Under the pieces are notes generated by a model. That model worked only from the letters and a program-made list of their open reading frames with translations. It had not been told where the DNA came from and made no database searches. This document shows, piece after piece, positions 17,451 through 26,712 of a stretch of 64,000 nucleotides of DNA. Positions within the stretch are counted from its first letter, which is position 1. Each line of letters starts with the position of its first letter. The stretch lies in NCBI GenBank assembly GCA_937928635.1, contig CALFWM010000011.1, positions 62,001 to 126,000 of the forward strand, in the 5' to 3' direction. Source of the DNA: an uncultured Sulfitobacter sp. (GTDB lineage: Bacteria; Pseudomonadota; Alphaproteobacteria; Rhodobacterales; Rhodobacteraceae). The position numbers and the translations under genes are program-made.

Positions 17451-18233
17451 ATGAAAATCGCAACATTCAATATTAACGGCATCAAGGCCCGCGCAGCGGC
17501 ACTGCCGGACTGGCTGGATGAGGCGAAACCAGACATCGTTGTGCTGCAGGAAATCAAATCCGTCGATGAGGCCTTTCCCCGCGATCTGTTCGATGAGCGG
17601 GGGTACAACGTTGAAACCCATGGGCAGAAATCATTCAACGGCGTTGCGATCCTCTCCAAACATCCGCTGGAGGACGTCAGCCGTGGCCTGCCCGGGGATG
17701 ACACCGATGAACAGGCCCGCTGGATTGAGGCGACGGTGATGGGCAAAACCATGCCCCTGCGCATTTGCGGACTGTACCTGCCCAACGGCAATCCGGCCCC
17801 CGGGCCAAAATACGACTATAAGCTGGCCTGGATGAAACGGCTTGAGGCGCGCGCCAGAACATTGCTGGCTGAGGAAACGCCGTTTTTGATGACCGGGGAT
17901 TACAACATCATCCCTCAGGACGAAGACGCTGCAAAACCGGAAAGCTGGCGTGACGATGCCCTGTTTCGCCCTGACTCCCGCGCGGCCTGGCGCAGCCTGC
18001 TCAACCTGGGCCTGACCGAGGCCTTCCGCGCCCGCACGCAAGGGCCGGGGCATTACAGCTTTTGGGATTATCAGGCTGGTGCCTGGAACCGCAACAACGG
18101 CATCCGCATCGACCATTTCCTGTTGTGCCCGCGCACCGCGGATACCCTGCGCGACTGTCAGATCGACAAAGACGTGCGCGGACGCGAAAAACCCTCTGAC
18201 CACGTGCCGGTTTGGGTTGAGCTTGATTTTTAG
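17451..18233 (+). CDS. xthA: exodeoxyribonuclease III
   Basis: AP endonuclease/3'-5' exonuclease of the EEP superfamily, 260 residues, acting in base-excision repair. Motifs: MKIATFNINGIKARA, LQEIKS (metal-binding Glu), MTGDYNIIPQDEDA (catalytic Asp/Asn) and the C-terminal PSDHVPVWVEL (catalytic His). Length and order are standard. Monocistronic; 275 bp without a gene follow it. Confidence 0.95.
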   Translation: MKIATFNINGIKARAAALPDWLDEAKPDIVVLQEIKSVDEAFPRDLFDERGYNVETHGQKSFNGVAILSKHPLEDVSRGLPGDDTDEQARWIEATVMGKTMPLRICGLYLPNGNPAPGPKYDYKLAWMKRLEARARTLLAEETPFLMTGDYNIIPQDEDAAKPESWRDDALFRPDSRAAWRSLLNLGLTEAFRARTQGPGHYSFWDYQAGAWNRNNGIRIDHFLLCPRTADTLRDCQIDKDVRGREKPSDHVPVWVELDF

Positions 18234-18508
18234 CCGCCTGCCTCATATCGGCATCTCTGGGCCGGAGCCGCCTTCGCTTGAGAACGTCTGGGCGGGCTGC
18301 TGGCGCTTTGCCAAGAAAAATCGCGGAGGGTCCCGGCACAGCCGGGAAACCGCTATTTTACTTGGGAAGGCAACGGCGGGCTGCCCAGACAGAGATCAAT
18401 CGACGGTGGCTCCGGCCCCTCTGGGATGGTGAGACCTGAAGCCGCATTCCTCCCAAAAGGCCGTAGATCCGATGAGCGCAGCGAAGAGGCCCGCGCCCCG
18501 GCAAAAAA
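18234..18508. other. non-coding gap after xthA
   Basis: I see no gene here. It contains a small GTCCCGGCACAGCCGGGA hairpin near 18330 with no U-tract. The neighbouring genes are convergent. Confidence 0.5.
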
Positions 18509-19093
18509 TTATGCCTCCAGCTCCGCATCCCAATACAGAAAATCCATCCAGCTTTCGTGCAGATGGTTGGGGGGAAACTTGCGCCCCATATTGCGCAGCT
18601 CTTCTGCCCCGGGCTGGCGCGGCGGTTTGCGCAACGAAAGCCCGGTGTGATGCAGCGCCTTGGCCCCTTTGCGCAGATTGCAGGGGGAACAGGCCGCCAC
18701 CACATTCTGCCAGCTTGTCACGCCCCCGGCCGCGCGGGGGACAACATGATCAAAGGTCAGCTCGCCACGTGCCCCGCAATACTGGCAGCAAAATTCGTCC
18801 CGTAGAAATAAATTAAAGCGCGTGAAGGCCACGCGCTTTTGAGGTTTCACGTAGTCTTTCAACACCACAACCGACGGGATCCTGAGCGTCAGCGAGGGGC
18901 TGCGCACCACGTCTTCATATTCTGCGACGATATCAACCCGGTCCAGCCACTTGGCCTTGATCGCGTCTTGCCAGGGCCACAGCGACAGCGGGTAATAGCT
19001 CAGCGGCCGGTAATCTGCATTCAGCACCAGCGCAGGACGGTGTTTAAGACCCGCCGGTTGCTTGGTAAATTCGGTTCTGAAATCGCTCTGCAT
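18509..19093 (-). CDS. HNH endonuclease
   Basis: 194 residues. The HNH core is FCCQYCGARGELTFDHVVPR followed by CSPCNLRKGAK: two CxxC zinc pairs, the DH of the ββα-metal fold and the Asn of NLRKG are all present. The N-terminal half (PALVLNADYRPLSYYPLSLW) is typical of stand-alone HNH proteins widespread in Rhodobacterales, for which no in vivo role is established. A good promoter precedes it. Not linked to a phage or restriction cluster here. Confidence 0.9.
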   Translation of the reverse strand: MQSDFRTEFTKQPAGLKHRPALVLNADYRPLSYYPLSLWPWQDAIKAKWLDRVDIVAEYEDVVRSPSLTLRIPSVVVLKDYVKPQKRVAFTRFNLFLRDEFCCQYCGARGELTFDHVVPRAAGGVTSWQNVVAACSPCNLRKGAKALHHTGLSLRKPPRQPGAEELRNMGRKFPPNHLHESWMDFLYWDAELEA

Positions 19094-19125
19094 TCCTGTC
19101 GCCGTCCCCTCTGCGTCTCATTGGG

Positions 19126-19153
19126 ACTATATCTCGTGGTTTGCCCCTGACAA
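19126..19153 (-). promoter_or_regulatory. candidate promoter for the HNH gene
   Basis: On the minus strand TTGTCA (19148-19153) and TATAGT (19126-19131) are 16 bp apart, 33 bp before the start codon. Confidence 0.5.
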
Positions 19154-19314
19154 GCCTAAGGTTTGCCACAAGATATCGCAGGGACTCTACACCACACAGA
19201 GGCCATGCGCGGGGCAAAGGGCGCGCATCTGGGGGCCAGCCCCCTTGCCCCCCGGAGGTTTAGGGGAAGGGTGAAATCGCAATAGCGCAGGGCGCGAAAG
19301 AATTTTGAGCCTCG

Positions 19315-19980
19315 TTACAGGCTGAGCTTGTCACGCATAAAGGCCAGCGCAACGCTCAGCCCGTCAGGTGCAATGCCGTGGCCCGTACCCTTCATGACAT
19401 GGGCAAAAACATCCTGCCATCCCGCCCCCTGCAACGCCTCCGCCGCCTGAGGCAGCGATTGGGGCGGCACCACGTCATCCGCGTCCCCATGTACCAACAG
19501 CACAGGGGGGCGCACCACGACCTCATCCGCCAGTGTTTCGGGTGACAGCAATCGCCCGGAAAAGGCAACAATGCCCGCCACCGCATCTTCGCGGCGCGGG
19601 GCCACATGCAAGGCCATCATCGTGCCTTGGGAAAAGCCAAACAACACCACCTGCTCAGGCAGCACGTCTTCATCCACCATCAGCGCATCAAGGAACGCGT
19701 TCAGATCAGCCACAGCCTGTACCATGCCGCGTTCTGATTCTTCTTCGGACGAACCATCAATCCAGGGGATCGGAAACCACTGATAGCCATTGGGCATGCC
19801 CGGCACGGATTCAGGGGCATCGGGTGCCACAAACAGCGTGTCCGGCAAATGTTCCCCCAACGGGTCTGCCAGCCCCAGCAAATCCGCGCCATTGGCACCA
19901 TAGCCGTGCAGAAACACCACAATGGAGCGCACGTCCCCTGATTGAGGTGCCTTGCGCTCTGCCGTTAAGACTCGTGTCAT
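19315..19980 (-). CDS. phospholipase/carboxylesterase-type alpha/beta hydrolase
   Basis: 221 residues, cytoplasmic, no signal peptide. Serine nucleophile in LFGFSQGTMMALHVA, acid in LLVHGDADDVVPP and His in KGTGHGIAPDG form the triad; the oxyanion region is VVFLHGYGANGADLLGL. This pattern is the small carboxylesterase/acyl-protein thioesterase-like family. It directly abuts the glycosylase gene upstream (start and stop adjacent), so the two are probably one operon with cobK. Substrate unknown. Confidence 0.88.
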   Translation of the reverse strand: MTRVLTAERKAPQSGDVRSIVVFLHGYGANGADLLGLADPLGEHLPDTLFVAPDAPESVPGMPNGYQWFPIPWIDGSSEEESERGMVQAVADLNAFLDALMVDEDVLPEQVVLFGFSQGTMMALHVAPRREDAVAGIVAFSGRLLSPETLADEVVVRPPVLLVHGDADDVVPPQSLPQAAEALQGAGWQDVFAHVMKGTGHGIAPDGLSVALAFMRDKLSL

Positions 19981-20613
19981 CTAGAGACCTTCCCTGTTTT
20001 TCATCACCCGGTAGTAGGCAAAGAGGGCGCGCGCCGCAACCGACCGCCAGGGCGACCAGGCCTGCGACATCTGCTCCAACGCGGCGGCGGAGGGCCGCGC
20101 GTCAAGTTCAAACAGCACTTTGACCGCTTCCTGCAGGGCCAGATCACCGGGGGCAAAGGCATCTGCACGGCCCATGCAAAACATTAGATAGATTTGCGCG
20201 CTCCAGTGGCCAATGCCGGTGACGGCACACAGGGTCTGTTCAACCTCAGCGTCCGGCATCTGCCGCAAGCCAGCGTAATCCAGATCCGCCTCGGACAGCG
20301 CAAGTGCATATCGTACCTTTGGCCGGCTCAGCCCGGCCGCGCGCAATCCCGCCTCACCCGCGGCCAGAACGGCATCAGGGCGGGTCAGGTTCGCCGCTTT
20401 CATGCGCGTGCGGATCGCATCCGCAGAGGCCACGCTCACCTGTTGTGACACGATGATATCCAGCAGGCTGGCAAACCCCTGTGGCCGCATCCGCAATGGC
20501 AAGGGCCCTGTCCGCTCCAGCGCGGGCACAAACCGGGGGTCCAGTTGCACCAATGCAGCCGCGCCGTCTTTTACGTCAATGGGAAACTTGATGATTCGCC
20601 CCAACGATGTCAC
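19981..20613 (-). CDS. DNA-3-methyladenine glycosylase II-like protein
   Basis: HhH-GPD superfamily glycosylase, 210 residues, that would excise alkylated purines. The helix-hairpin-helix is VTGIGHWSAQIYLMF and the catalytic aspartate is in FAPGDLALQEA. It is the short AlkA form without the N-terminal beta domain. It overlaps cobK by 4 bp (ATGA) and abuts the esterase. The pairing with cobalamin synthesis has no clear logic. Confidence 0.88.
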   Translation of the reverse strand: MTSLGRIIKFPIDVKDGAAALVQLDPRFVPALERTGPLPLRMRPQGFASLLDIIVSQQVSVASADAIRTRMKAANLTRPDAVLAAGEAGLRAAGLSRPKVRYALALSEADLDYAGLRQMPDAEVEQTLCAVTGIGHWSAQIYLMFCMGRADAFAPGDLALQEAVKVLFELDARPSAAALEQMSQAWSPWRSVAARALFAYYRVMKNREGL

Positions 20614-21347
20614 AGCGCGTCAATCCAGCTCAGCGCCGCCTCAACATCTGACACTTCTGCGACACCTGCGGGCAATGCAGGCCGCGAGATCAGGATGACA
20701 TTCAGCCCCAGCGCCTCTGCCGCGGCCACCTTGGGGTAACTGGCCTGCCCGCCCAGATTGCGCGCGATCAGTGTGTCGATCTGCAATGCCTTGAACAACG
20801 CAATTTCGCTTTCAACCGTGAATGGGGCCTCGCCAAACACCGGCTCTACAAAGTCATAGGGAACGGGCCTGTCATGCCGGTTGGTCTGGCGCAGGAACAG
20901 GCGCACACCCGCAAATTCCGCACACTCCGGCAGGCTCGCCCATCCGGCTGCGGAAAACACCCGCGCGCCCGGTTTGATCAGCGGCATCGCGGCGGCAACA
21001 TCCGGGACAGCGTGCCACCCGGCCTTGCCCTCCACAGGCCAATCCGGGCGCAGATAGCGCAAAAACGGCTTGCCTGCGGCCCTTGCGGCATCAGCCCCTA
21101 ACCATGACATTTTCTTATCAAATCCATGGCTTGCATCCAGCACTGCATCTACCCCGCGCATCTGGGCTCCCATGGTTTTGATATCCTCAAAGGCTTGCAG
21201 TCTGTAGGGCACCGGCATTGGGTTTGGCCCGCGCGGCGGCTCTGAGACCAACGCCGTCACCACAGTCCCTCTTTGCTGTGCTTTGGCCGCAATCACCCGG
21301 GCCTCTGCGCTGCCCGCCAATATCAGTAGTTTCAGACCATCCTGCAT
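20610..21347 (-). CDS. cobK: precorrin-6A reductase
   Basis: CobK/CbiJ, 245 residues, NAD(P)H-dependent reduction of precorrin-6A in corrin ring synthesis. Visible signatures: LLILAGSAEARVIAAKA at the N-terminus, VDAVLDASHGFDKKMS, and VIARNLGGQASYPKVAAAEA near the C-terminus. It is isolated from other cob genes here, although nrdJ and an MttB-like protein in this window belong to cobalamin-related biology. Confidence 0.9.
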   Translation of the reverse strand: MQDGLKLLILAGSAEARVIAAKAQQRGTVVTALVSEPPRGPNPMPVPYRLQAFEDIKTMGAQMRGVDAVLDASHGFDKKMSWLGADAARAAGKPFLRYLRPDWPVEGKAGWHAVPDVAAAMPLIKPGARVFSAAGWASLPECAEFAGVRLFLRQTNRHDRPVPYDFVEPVFGEAPFTVESEIALFKALQIDTLIARNLGGQASYPKVAAAEALGLNVILISRPALPAGVAEVSDVEAALSWIDAL

Positions 21348-21433
21348 GGGCAGACACTACCCTGCCCGCAAACGCGCGCAAGGGGTTGCCCCTGCCAAAG
21401 CGCGGGAGTACGCCTTTCTCAGAGGTGTGACAC

Positions 21434-22702
21434 ATGATTGACGATACCCGCGCCAAGCGTAACGTGATGGTCCTGGTGGCCGCGCAGGCATTTCTGGGTG
21501 CGCAGATGCCGATGCTGTTTGTGGTTGCGGGGCTTGCGGGGCAATCGCTGGCCTCCAACATCTGTTTTGCAACCCTGCCGATTTCGATGATCGTTCTGGG
21601 CTCCATGCTGTCGGCCACGCCGGTCTCGGCGATCATGCAACGCTTTGGCCGGCGCGCAGGGTTCTTTGTTGGCACACTGGGCGGCACGATGGGTGCCATT
21701 GTCGGGGCGTACGGGCTGTTCATTGCGTCCTTTCCGATTTTTCTGCTCGGCAGTTTCATGACCGGCATCTACATGTCTGCACATGGGTTTTACCGATTTG
21801 CCGCTGCCGATACCGCCTCTGAGACCTATCGCCCCAAGGCGATTTCCTATGTGATGGCAGGTGGATTGCTCGCTGCAATCATCGGCCCGCAATTGGTGAA
21901 ACTAACGGCGGATGCCTATGTGATCCCGTTCCTGGGCACCTATTTCACCGTGATTGGCATCAACATATTGGGCAGCTTGCTGTTTTTGTTCATCGACATC
22001 CCCAAACCGGTGCCCCCGGCCCATGACGCCCCAAAGGGCCGCACAAGGCGCGCATTGATCACAACGCCGCGCATTGCGGTCGCGGTGATCTGCGGCCTGG
22101 TGTCTTATGCGCTGATGAACCTCGTGATGACCTCAACGCCGCTGGCGGTGGTGGGCTGTGGTTTCTCCGGTGATCTGTTGCCAGCCTCACAGACCGCAGG
22201 CCTGACAGAGACCGAGCAACACAAAAGGTTTGTCGATCTTGCCGCCAATATTGTCAGCGGCCATGTGCTGGCGATGTTTGCGCCTTCTTTTTTCACTGGC
22301 CACCTGATTGTCCGATTTGGGGTGGAACGCATTATGGGGCTGGGCATCATCATTCTGGGTGCGGCAGGTCTTGTGGCGTTAAACGGTGTTGAGCTGGGCA
22401 ATTTCTATATCGCGCTGATCCTGCTGGGGCTGGGCTGGAACTTTGGCTTTATTGGCGCAACCACCATGCTGGCTGGGGATCATGCACCGCATGAACGCGG
22501 GCGGATGCAGGGCATGAATGACTTCTTTGTCTTTGGCGGTGTGACGCTTGCCTCTCTGGCCTCTGGCGGGCTGATGAACTGCTCTGGTGGCTCCCCTGTT
22601 GAGGGTTGGGCGGCGGTGAACTATGCCATGTTGCCCTTTCTGGTCTTGGCAGGTGGTTCCCTTTTGTGGCTGATGATGCGCAGCCGTCGCGCCACGGCTT
22701 AA
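21434..22702 (+). CDS. MFS transporter
   Basis: 422 residues with about 12 transmembrane helices. The A-type motif between helices 2 and 3 is IMQRFGRRAGF, and helix-rich segments such as VVAGLAGQSLA and LLAAIIGPQLVK follow. Around residues 237-262 there is a polar stretch (ASQTAGLTETEQHKRFVDLA) between two hydrophobic segments that looks long for the loop at this position. Divergent from cobK, convergent with the synthase gene. Substrate cannot be deduced. Confidence 0.9.
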   Translation: MIDDTRAKRNVMVLVAAQAFLGAQMPMLFVVAGLAGQSLASNICFATLPISMIVLGSMLSATPVSAIMQRFGRRAGFFVGTLGGTMGAIVGAYGLFIASFPIFLLGSFMTGIYMSAHGFYRFAAADTASETYRPKAISYVMAGGLLAAIIGPQLVKLTADAYVIPFLGTYFTVIGINILGSLLFLFIDIPKPVPPAHDAPKGRTRRALITTPRIAVAVICGLVSYALMNLVMTSTPLAVVGCGFSGDLLPASQTAGLTETEQHKRFVDLAANIVSGHVLAMFAPSFFTGHLIVRFGVERIMGLGIIILGAAGLVALNGVELGNFYIALILLGLGWNFGFIGATTMLAGDHAPHERGRMQGMNDFFVFGGVTLASLASGGLMNCSGGSPVEGWAAVNYAMLPFLVLAGGSLLWLMMRSRRATA

Positions 22703-22707
22703 ACGCG

Positions 22708-23484
22708 TTACCAACGCCCCGTGAGCGCGCGGTAGCCAAGGCCCATACGGTCCGCGCTTTCCGGCAGGGGCAAAACGCCCTCTGCCACCAAGGCCGGACC
22801 CCCCGCAGCGGCCTCCAGCACCGGTTGCGCAGCGCCCACATGCAGCAGGGCCGCACGCGCGGCTTTTGACACTTTCTTGCGATGCTGACGCGCTTTTGCA
22901 AGCCGTGCCAACGCGCCCTCGGCCAGCGATTTGACCCCTTCGGGCGTGCCGTCCAGCAAGGGCACGCGCCCCGCCTGCTCCAACTGAGGGATTGCACGCA
23001 GCCACGCGGCCACCCCGGCGGCATAGGCGGCATCCCGCACCACGCCTTCATCTGCGGTGCCCAATGTGCGCGCTGCAACCCATGTCAAATGGCCAGAGGT
23101 CTGATCCATATATCGCTCAAAATGCGCGGCATCTTCAAAGGCATCCTTATAAATGTCCCAGCGCCGCGCCGCGATCAGCTCATCCAGCAGCTGCGCGTCC
23201 TGCGCGGTGATCACGCCTGACAGCGGCGTGGTCACCTCATGGCGGCGCACCGGCTTGCCTTTGATGATCTCCTCGCAGACATCGCGCCACCATTGCAGGC
23301 GCATCTCTGCAATCATCGCTTCCTGCGTGACCCAGGGCGCACGCGCGACCTCGACGTTAAACGCATAAAGCGGAAACAAAACGCGCCGCGCGGCCACAGG
23401 GGCCGCCATGGCCGCGCGAAACCGCAACGGGTCGCCCCGCTCGACCAGAGCGGCGCAGGCGGTGAGGTCGGCGTCAAAGCTCAT
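22708..23484 (-). CDS. squalene/phytoene synthase-family protein
   Basis: 258 residues of the head-to-head prenyl synthase fold. The first helix pair (FPLYAFNVEVARAPWVTQEAMI) and MRLQWWRDVCEE are recognisable, but the two DxxxD metal motifs are weak: the second region reads DQTSGHLTWVAARTLG. It may therefore be one of the non-catalytic homologues related to the complex I assembly factor NDUFAF6 rather than a carotenoid enzyme. It overlaps the methyltransferase by 4 bp. Confidence 0.8.
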   Translation of the reverse strand: MSFDADLTACAALVERGDPLRFRAAMAAPVAARRVLFPLYAFNVEVARAPWVTQEAMIAEMRLQWWRDVCEEIIKGKPVRRHEVTTPLSGVITAQDAQLLDELIAARRWDIYKDAFEDAAHFERYMDQTSGHLTWVAARTLGTADEGVVRDAAYAAGVAAWLRAIPQLEQAGRVPLLDGTPEGVKSLAEGALARLAKARQHRKKVSKAARAALLHVGAAQPVLEAAAGGPALVAEGVLPLPESADRMGLGYRALTGRW

Positions 23485-24206
23485 ACGGGCCGCACAACCG
23501 ACAGCAGATAGCCATACGCATCCCCATGCGCGCGCCAGCAGGCGGCCTCTTCCGCCGCCTCATCCAGCACCTCGGTCAGGGCTGCATCTGCACCGGGCCG
23601 CAGGGCCGCGATGCGCGCATCAATCGGGGCAAAATACGCCTCCCACGCGGTGGCCGAGAGTTGCCGGGTGCCCAATGTTTCATACCCGGCGGCCGCGACC
23701 TGCGCCGCAATGCCCGCCGCATCCGTCATTTGCGGATATTCTGCCTGCCACAGGGTTTGCGCCCGCGCGGGGCGCGCATCACCAAACCAGCACACCTCTG
23801 AAAACGCAATTGCCCCGTGTGGGTTCAGGGATTTACGCCACCGGGTCAGCGCCTCTGTCACCCCAAGGAAATAGACAGCGCCCGCACACCAGATAAAGTC
23901 ATAGGTATTTGCAATCGACGCCATATCTGCACGCAGCAGAGTCACATCCGGGTCATGTTGAAACTGCACGCGGGCCTGATCGACAAAATGCGCGGTCTTG
24001 TCCAACCCGGTGACATGTCCCTGCGGGGCCACCTGCCGCAACGCGGAAATATCCGCGCCGGGCCCACAAGCCACATCAGCAATATTCGCCGTTTGTTTGA
24101 CCCCGGCCACCGCGGCGGCCCAAGCGACATCCGCAGGTTCCCCCGGCCCTTCGCGGCGCAGGTCGCGGTGCAGTTTGAAAAACGCCTCCATCGGATCAGA
24201 AGCCAT
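23481..24206 (-). CDS. class I SAM-dependent methyltransferase
   Basis: 241 residues. Motif I is IADVACGPGADISALRQVAP, followed by an acidic post-I residue (VTGLDKT) and DFIWCAGAVYFLGV as motif IV. Substrate not identifiable. Its start at 24206 overlaps the presumed original end of the upstream hydrolase, and its stop overlaps the squalene-synthase-like gene, so the three probably formed one translation unit. Confidence 0.88.
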   Translation of the reverse strand: MASDPMEAFFKLHRDLRREGPGEPADVAWAAAVAGVKQTANIADVACGPGADISALRQVAPQGHVTGLDKTAHFVDQARVQFQHDPDVTLLRADMASIANTYDFIWCAGAVYFLGVTEALTRWRKSLNPHGAIAFSEVCWFGDARPARAQTLWQAEYPQMTDAAGIAAQVAAAGYETLGTRQLSATAWEAYFAPIDARIAALRPGADAALTEVLDEAAEEAACWRAHGDAYGYLLSVVRPV

Positions 24207-24863
24207 TCAAGAACCCTCGTATGGTTGCGGCGGTTTCAGGTGCATTGACGATATCAAGGTGATTGACGCCCTCGACCAGCCGCCCGCGTTTTCGCGCATG
24301 GTGGGGGCGGTGTGTTGCAAATAGGGGGCCCTCAGTACCGCGCCGCCTATCAGCCCGCGATGGGCACCACCCGCAAATCGCACCACCAGTCCACCACCGG
24401 AGGAATGCCCGGCCAGCACAACGGCCAGCCCTTCCTTTCGGGACGCGGGGGTCAGATCGGCCAGATCATCCTCAAACTGACCGATGTGGTCCATGTCCCT
24501 GCGCCGCCCGGGTTTGGCCCCGTGGCCGCGCAGATCAGGCACCACCACATTCGCCACCCCGCTCAGCTGTTGCGCAAGCCCGTCAAACTGCAACCCATGC
24601 CAGCCAGAACCGTGCACCAGAACCAACAATGTCGCGTCAGCCGCGTCCGAGGGGTACCTGCGCACCTGCAACGCATGGCCATCGCGCATATCGACACCCG
24701 TTGTGGCACACCCCTGCCCGGTTCCGGCAGCAAGCGTATTGGCAAAATCGAACCCACCGTAACCGGGCGGGTCCGTTGTCGCCTCTGACAAGATCGTCCC
24801 CCCGGCAATGAGCACCGAAATACAAAGAGATGCCGCGACAATGCACAGAACCCGCCTAAGCAT
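24207..24863 (-). pseudogene. alpha/beta hydrolase with a probable C-terminal frameshift
   Basis: The open frame gives 218 residues: an N-terminal signal or anchor (MLRRVLCIVAASLCISVLIA), the oxyanion HGSGWHG, and nucleophile VVLAGHSSGGGLVVRF. Its last 28 residues carry no catalytic His. In the -1 frame, starting near 24280, the DNA reads LVEGVNHLDIVNAPETAA... to a TGA at 24196-24198, which supplies the expected xNHxD histidine and normal C-terminal helix. A single missing base in the GC-rich 24280-24290 segment explains this. It is either a real inactivating mutation or a sequencing error. Confidence 0.7.
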
Positions 24864-26478
24864 TCTTCTCCCCCAAATCGCGGATCAGCTTCCAGCGGAT
24901 CGCGTCCAGCAGCGCCTCAAAGGAGGCATCCACGATATTCGCGCTGACCCCGACAGTGGACCACCGCTGGCCTGCGCCATCTTCGCTGTCGATGATCACG
25001 CGGGTCACCGCCTCCGTGCCGCCCTGGGTGATGCGCACCTTGAAATCGACCAGGCGCATGTCGTCCAGCATGGCAGAATACTGCCCCAGATCCTTGGACA
25101 GCGCTTTGGACAGTGCATTGACAGGCCCGCGATCAGACCCGGTTTCATCCATGGATTCAGAGACCGATTGACGTTTTTGACCGTCCACTTTCACCACGAC
25201 AACCGCCTCGGACAGGCTGACCATCTTGTCGTATTTGTTTTTGCGCCGCTCCACGGTGACGCGGTAGCGTTTGACCTCAAACAGGTCGGGCATTTTGCCC
25301 AGCGCGGCCCGGGCCAGCAGCTCAAAACTCGCCTGTGCAGTGTCATAGGAATAGCCCTGCGCCTCGCGCGCTTTGACCTCATCTAAAATCAGCCCCAGCG
25401 CCGGGTCGCCTTTGGGCACGTCCAGCCCGGCCTCTGCCAGCCGTTTGCGCAGGTTGGATTGCCCGGCCTGATTGGACATCGGCACAATGCGCGCATTGCC
25501 CACCAATGCGGGGTCAATATGTTCATAGGTTGTGGGGTCTTTGGCGATGGCGCTGGCATGCAGGCCTGCCTTATGTGCAAAGGCGCTGGACCCGACAAAG
25601 CCCGCCTGTTTCATCGGCACGCGGTTCAGGATTTCATCCAGCATACGGCTGATCCGGGTTAACCCCTGCAAGGCCTCTTTGGTCACGCCGGTCTCAAACT
25701 GGCTGGCATAGGGTTCCTTGAGCAGCAGGATCGGGATCAGACTGGTCAGGTTTGCATTGCCGCAGCGTTCGCCCAGACCGTTTAGCGTGCCTTGGATTTG
25801 TCGCGCGCCTGCATCCACTGCCGCCAGGGAACAGGCCACGGCGTTTTCGGTGTCATTGTGGGTGTGGATGCCCAGATGATCGCCCGGAATACCGGCGGCA
25901 ATGACCTCTGCTGTGATGCGGCCAATCTCGTGGGGCAAGGTGCCGCCGTTGGTATCACAAAGCACAACCCAGCGCGCGCCGGCTTCATAAACCGCTTTGA
26001 GACACTGCAAAGCATAGGCCGGATTGGCCTTGTAGCCATCAAAGAAATGCTCCGCATCAAACAGCGCCTCACGCCCAGAGGCGACCAGATGGGCGACGGA
26101 ATCTGACAACAGGGTCAGGTTTTCGTCAAGACTGATGCCGAGGGCTGTTGTGACGTGAAATTCGTGGGTTTTGCCCACGATGCAAACGGCCTTTGTGTTG
26201 GCGTTTAGCACGGCGGCCAGCACATCATCGTTTTGCGCTGACATGCCGGGGCGTTTGGTCATCCCAAAGGCGGTCATCTGCGCGCGGGTCTGGGGTGCGT
26301 TGTCGAAAAAGGCGGAATCCGTCGGGTTGGCCCCGGGCCAGCCGCCCTCAATGTGATCCACCCCAAGGCTGTCGAGGGCCTGTGCGATCTGGAGCTTTTC
26401 CTCGGTTGAGAACTGCACGCCCTGCGTTTGTTGCCCATCGCGCAGGGTGGTGTCATAGAGGTAGAGGCGTTCAGGCAT
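24856..26478 (-). CDS. cimA: (R)-citramalate synthase
   Basis: 540 residues of the HMGL-like TIM-barrel family plus a C-terminal LeuA-type allosteric domain. It condenses pyruvate with acetyl-CoA, the entry to threonine-independent isoleucine synthesis. Signatures: LYDTTLRDGQQTQGV, LGIHTHNDTENAVACSLAAV (metal-binding HxH) and GTLNGLGERCGNANL. The C-terminal domain (about 400-535) is the feedback-regulated part. The cimA type is preferred over LeuA by length and N-terminal pattern. It overlaps the hydrolase gene by 8 bp. Confidence 0.92.
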   Translation of the reverse strand: MPERLYLYDTTLRDGQQTQGVQFSTEEKLQIAQALDSLGVDHIEGGWPGANPTDSAFFDNAPQTRAQMTAFGMTKRPGMSAQNDDVLAAVLNANTKAVCIVGKTHEFHVTTALGISLDENLTLLSDSVAHLVASGREALFDAEHFFDGYKANPAYALQCLKAVYEAGARWVVLCDTNGGTLPHEIGRITAEVIAAGIPGDHLGIHTHNDTENAVACSLAAVDAGARQIQGTLNGLGERCGNANLTSLIPILLLKEPYASQFETGVTKEALQGLTRISRMLDEILNRVPMKQAGFVGSSAFAHKAGLHASAIAKDPTTYEHIDPALVGNARIVPMSNQAGQSNLRKRLAEAGLDVPKGDPALGLILDEVKAREAQGYSYDTAQASFELLARAALGKMPDLFEVKRYRVTVERRKNKYDKMVSLSEAVVVVKVDGQKRQSVSESMDETGSDRGPVNALSKALSKDLGQYSAMLDDMRLVDFKVRITQGGTEAVTRVIIDSEDGAGQRWSTVGVSANIVDASFEALLDAIRWKLIRDLGEKNA

Positions 26479-26550
26479 GCGCTGTCTCCGGACAAGGGCG
26501 GGCTGAGGCCCACCTTACGGCATTATTCACTGACAGCACATAAAGACCAT

Positions 26551-26630
26551 GTTCGTGCCCAAAGCACGAACAGCCCCCGACCGCCCCCATGGGCGGGGGC
26601 TTCACCCCCACCCGCGGCCGGGGGCTGTTC
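26551..26630. repeat. overlapping perfect inverted repeats between cysS and cimA
   Basis: GTTCGTGC (26551-26558) pairs GCACGAAC (26564-26571), while GAACAGCCCCCG (26568-26579) pairs CGGGGGCTGTTC (26619-26630) around a second palindrome GCCCCCATGGGCGGGGGC. The two hairpins share GAAC, so they are mutually exclusive at the base. They may end cysS transcription or control cimA. Confidence 0.6.
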
Positions 26631-26712
26631 TGTGATGTGGCCGTTGCTTGAATAGCAGGAAAGAGCCATCCTACGTGTGATCGCGGTGGTGACTTTATCA
26701 GCCTCAAGCGGC

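Noticed and set aside
18509..19093. homing endonuclease or phage HNH
   Set aside because: No intron, intein or phage genes nearby; it looks like a stand-alone chromosomal HNH protein.
26479..26712. T-box or leader peptide for cimA
   Set aside because: No T-box core sequence and no short frame enriched in Ile, Leu or Val codons with a ribosome-binding site.
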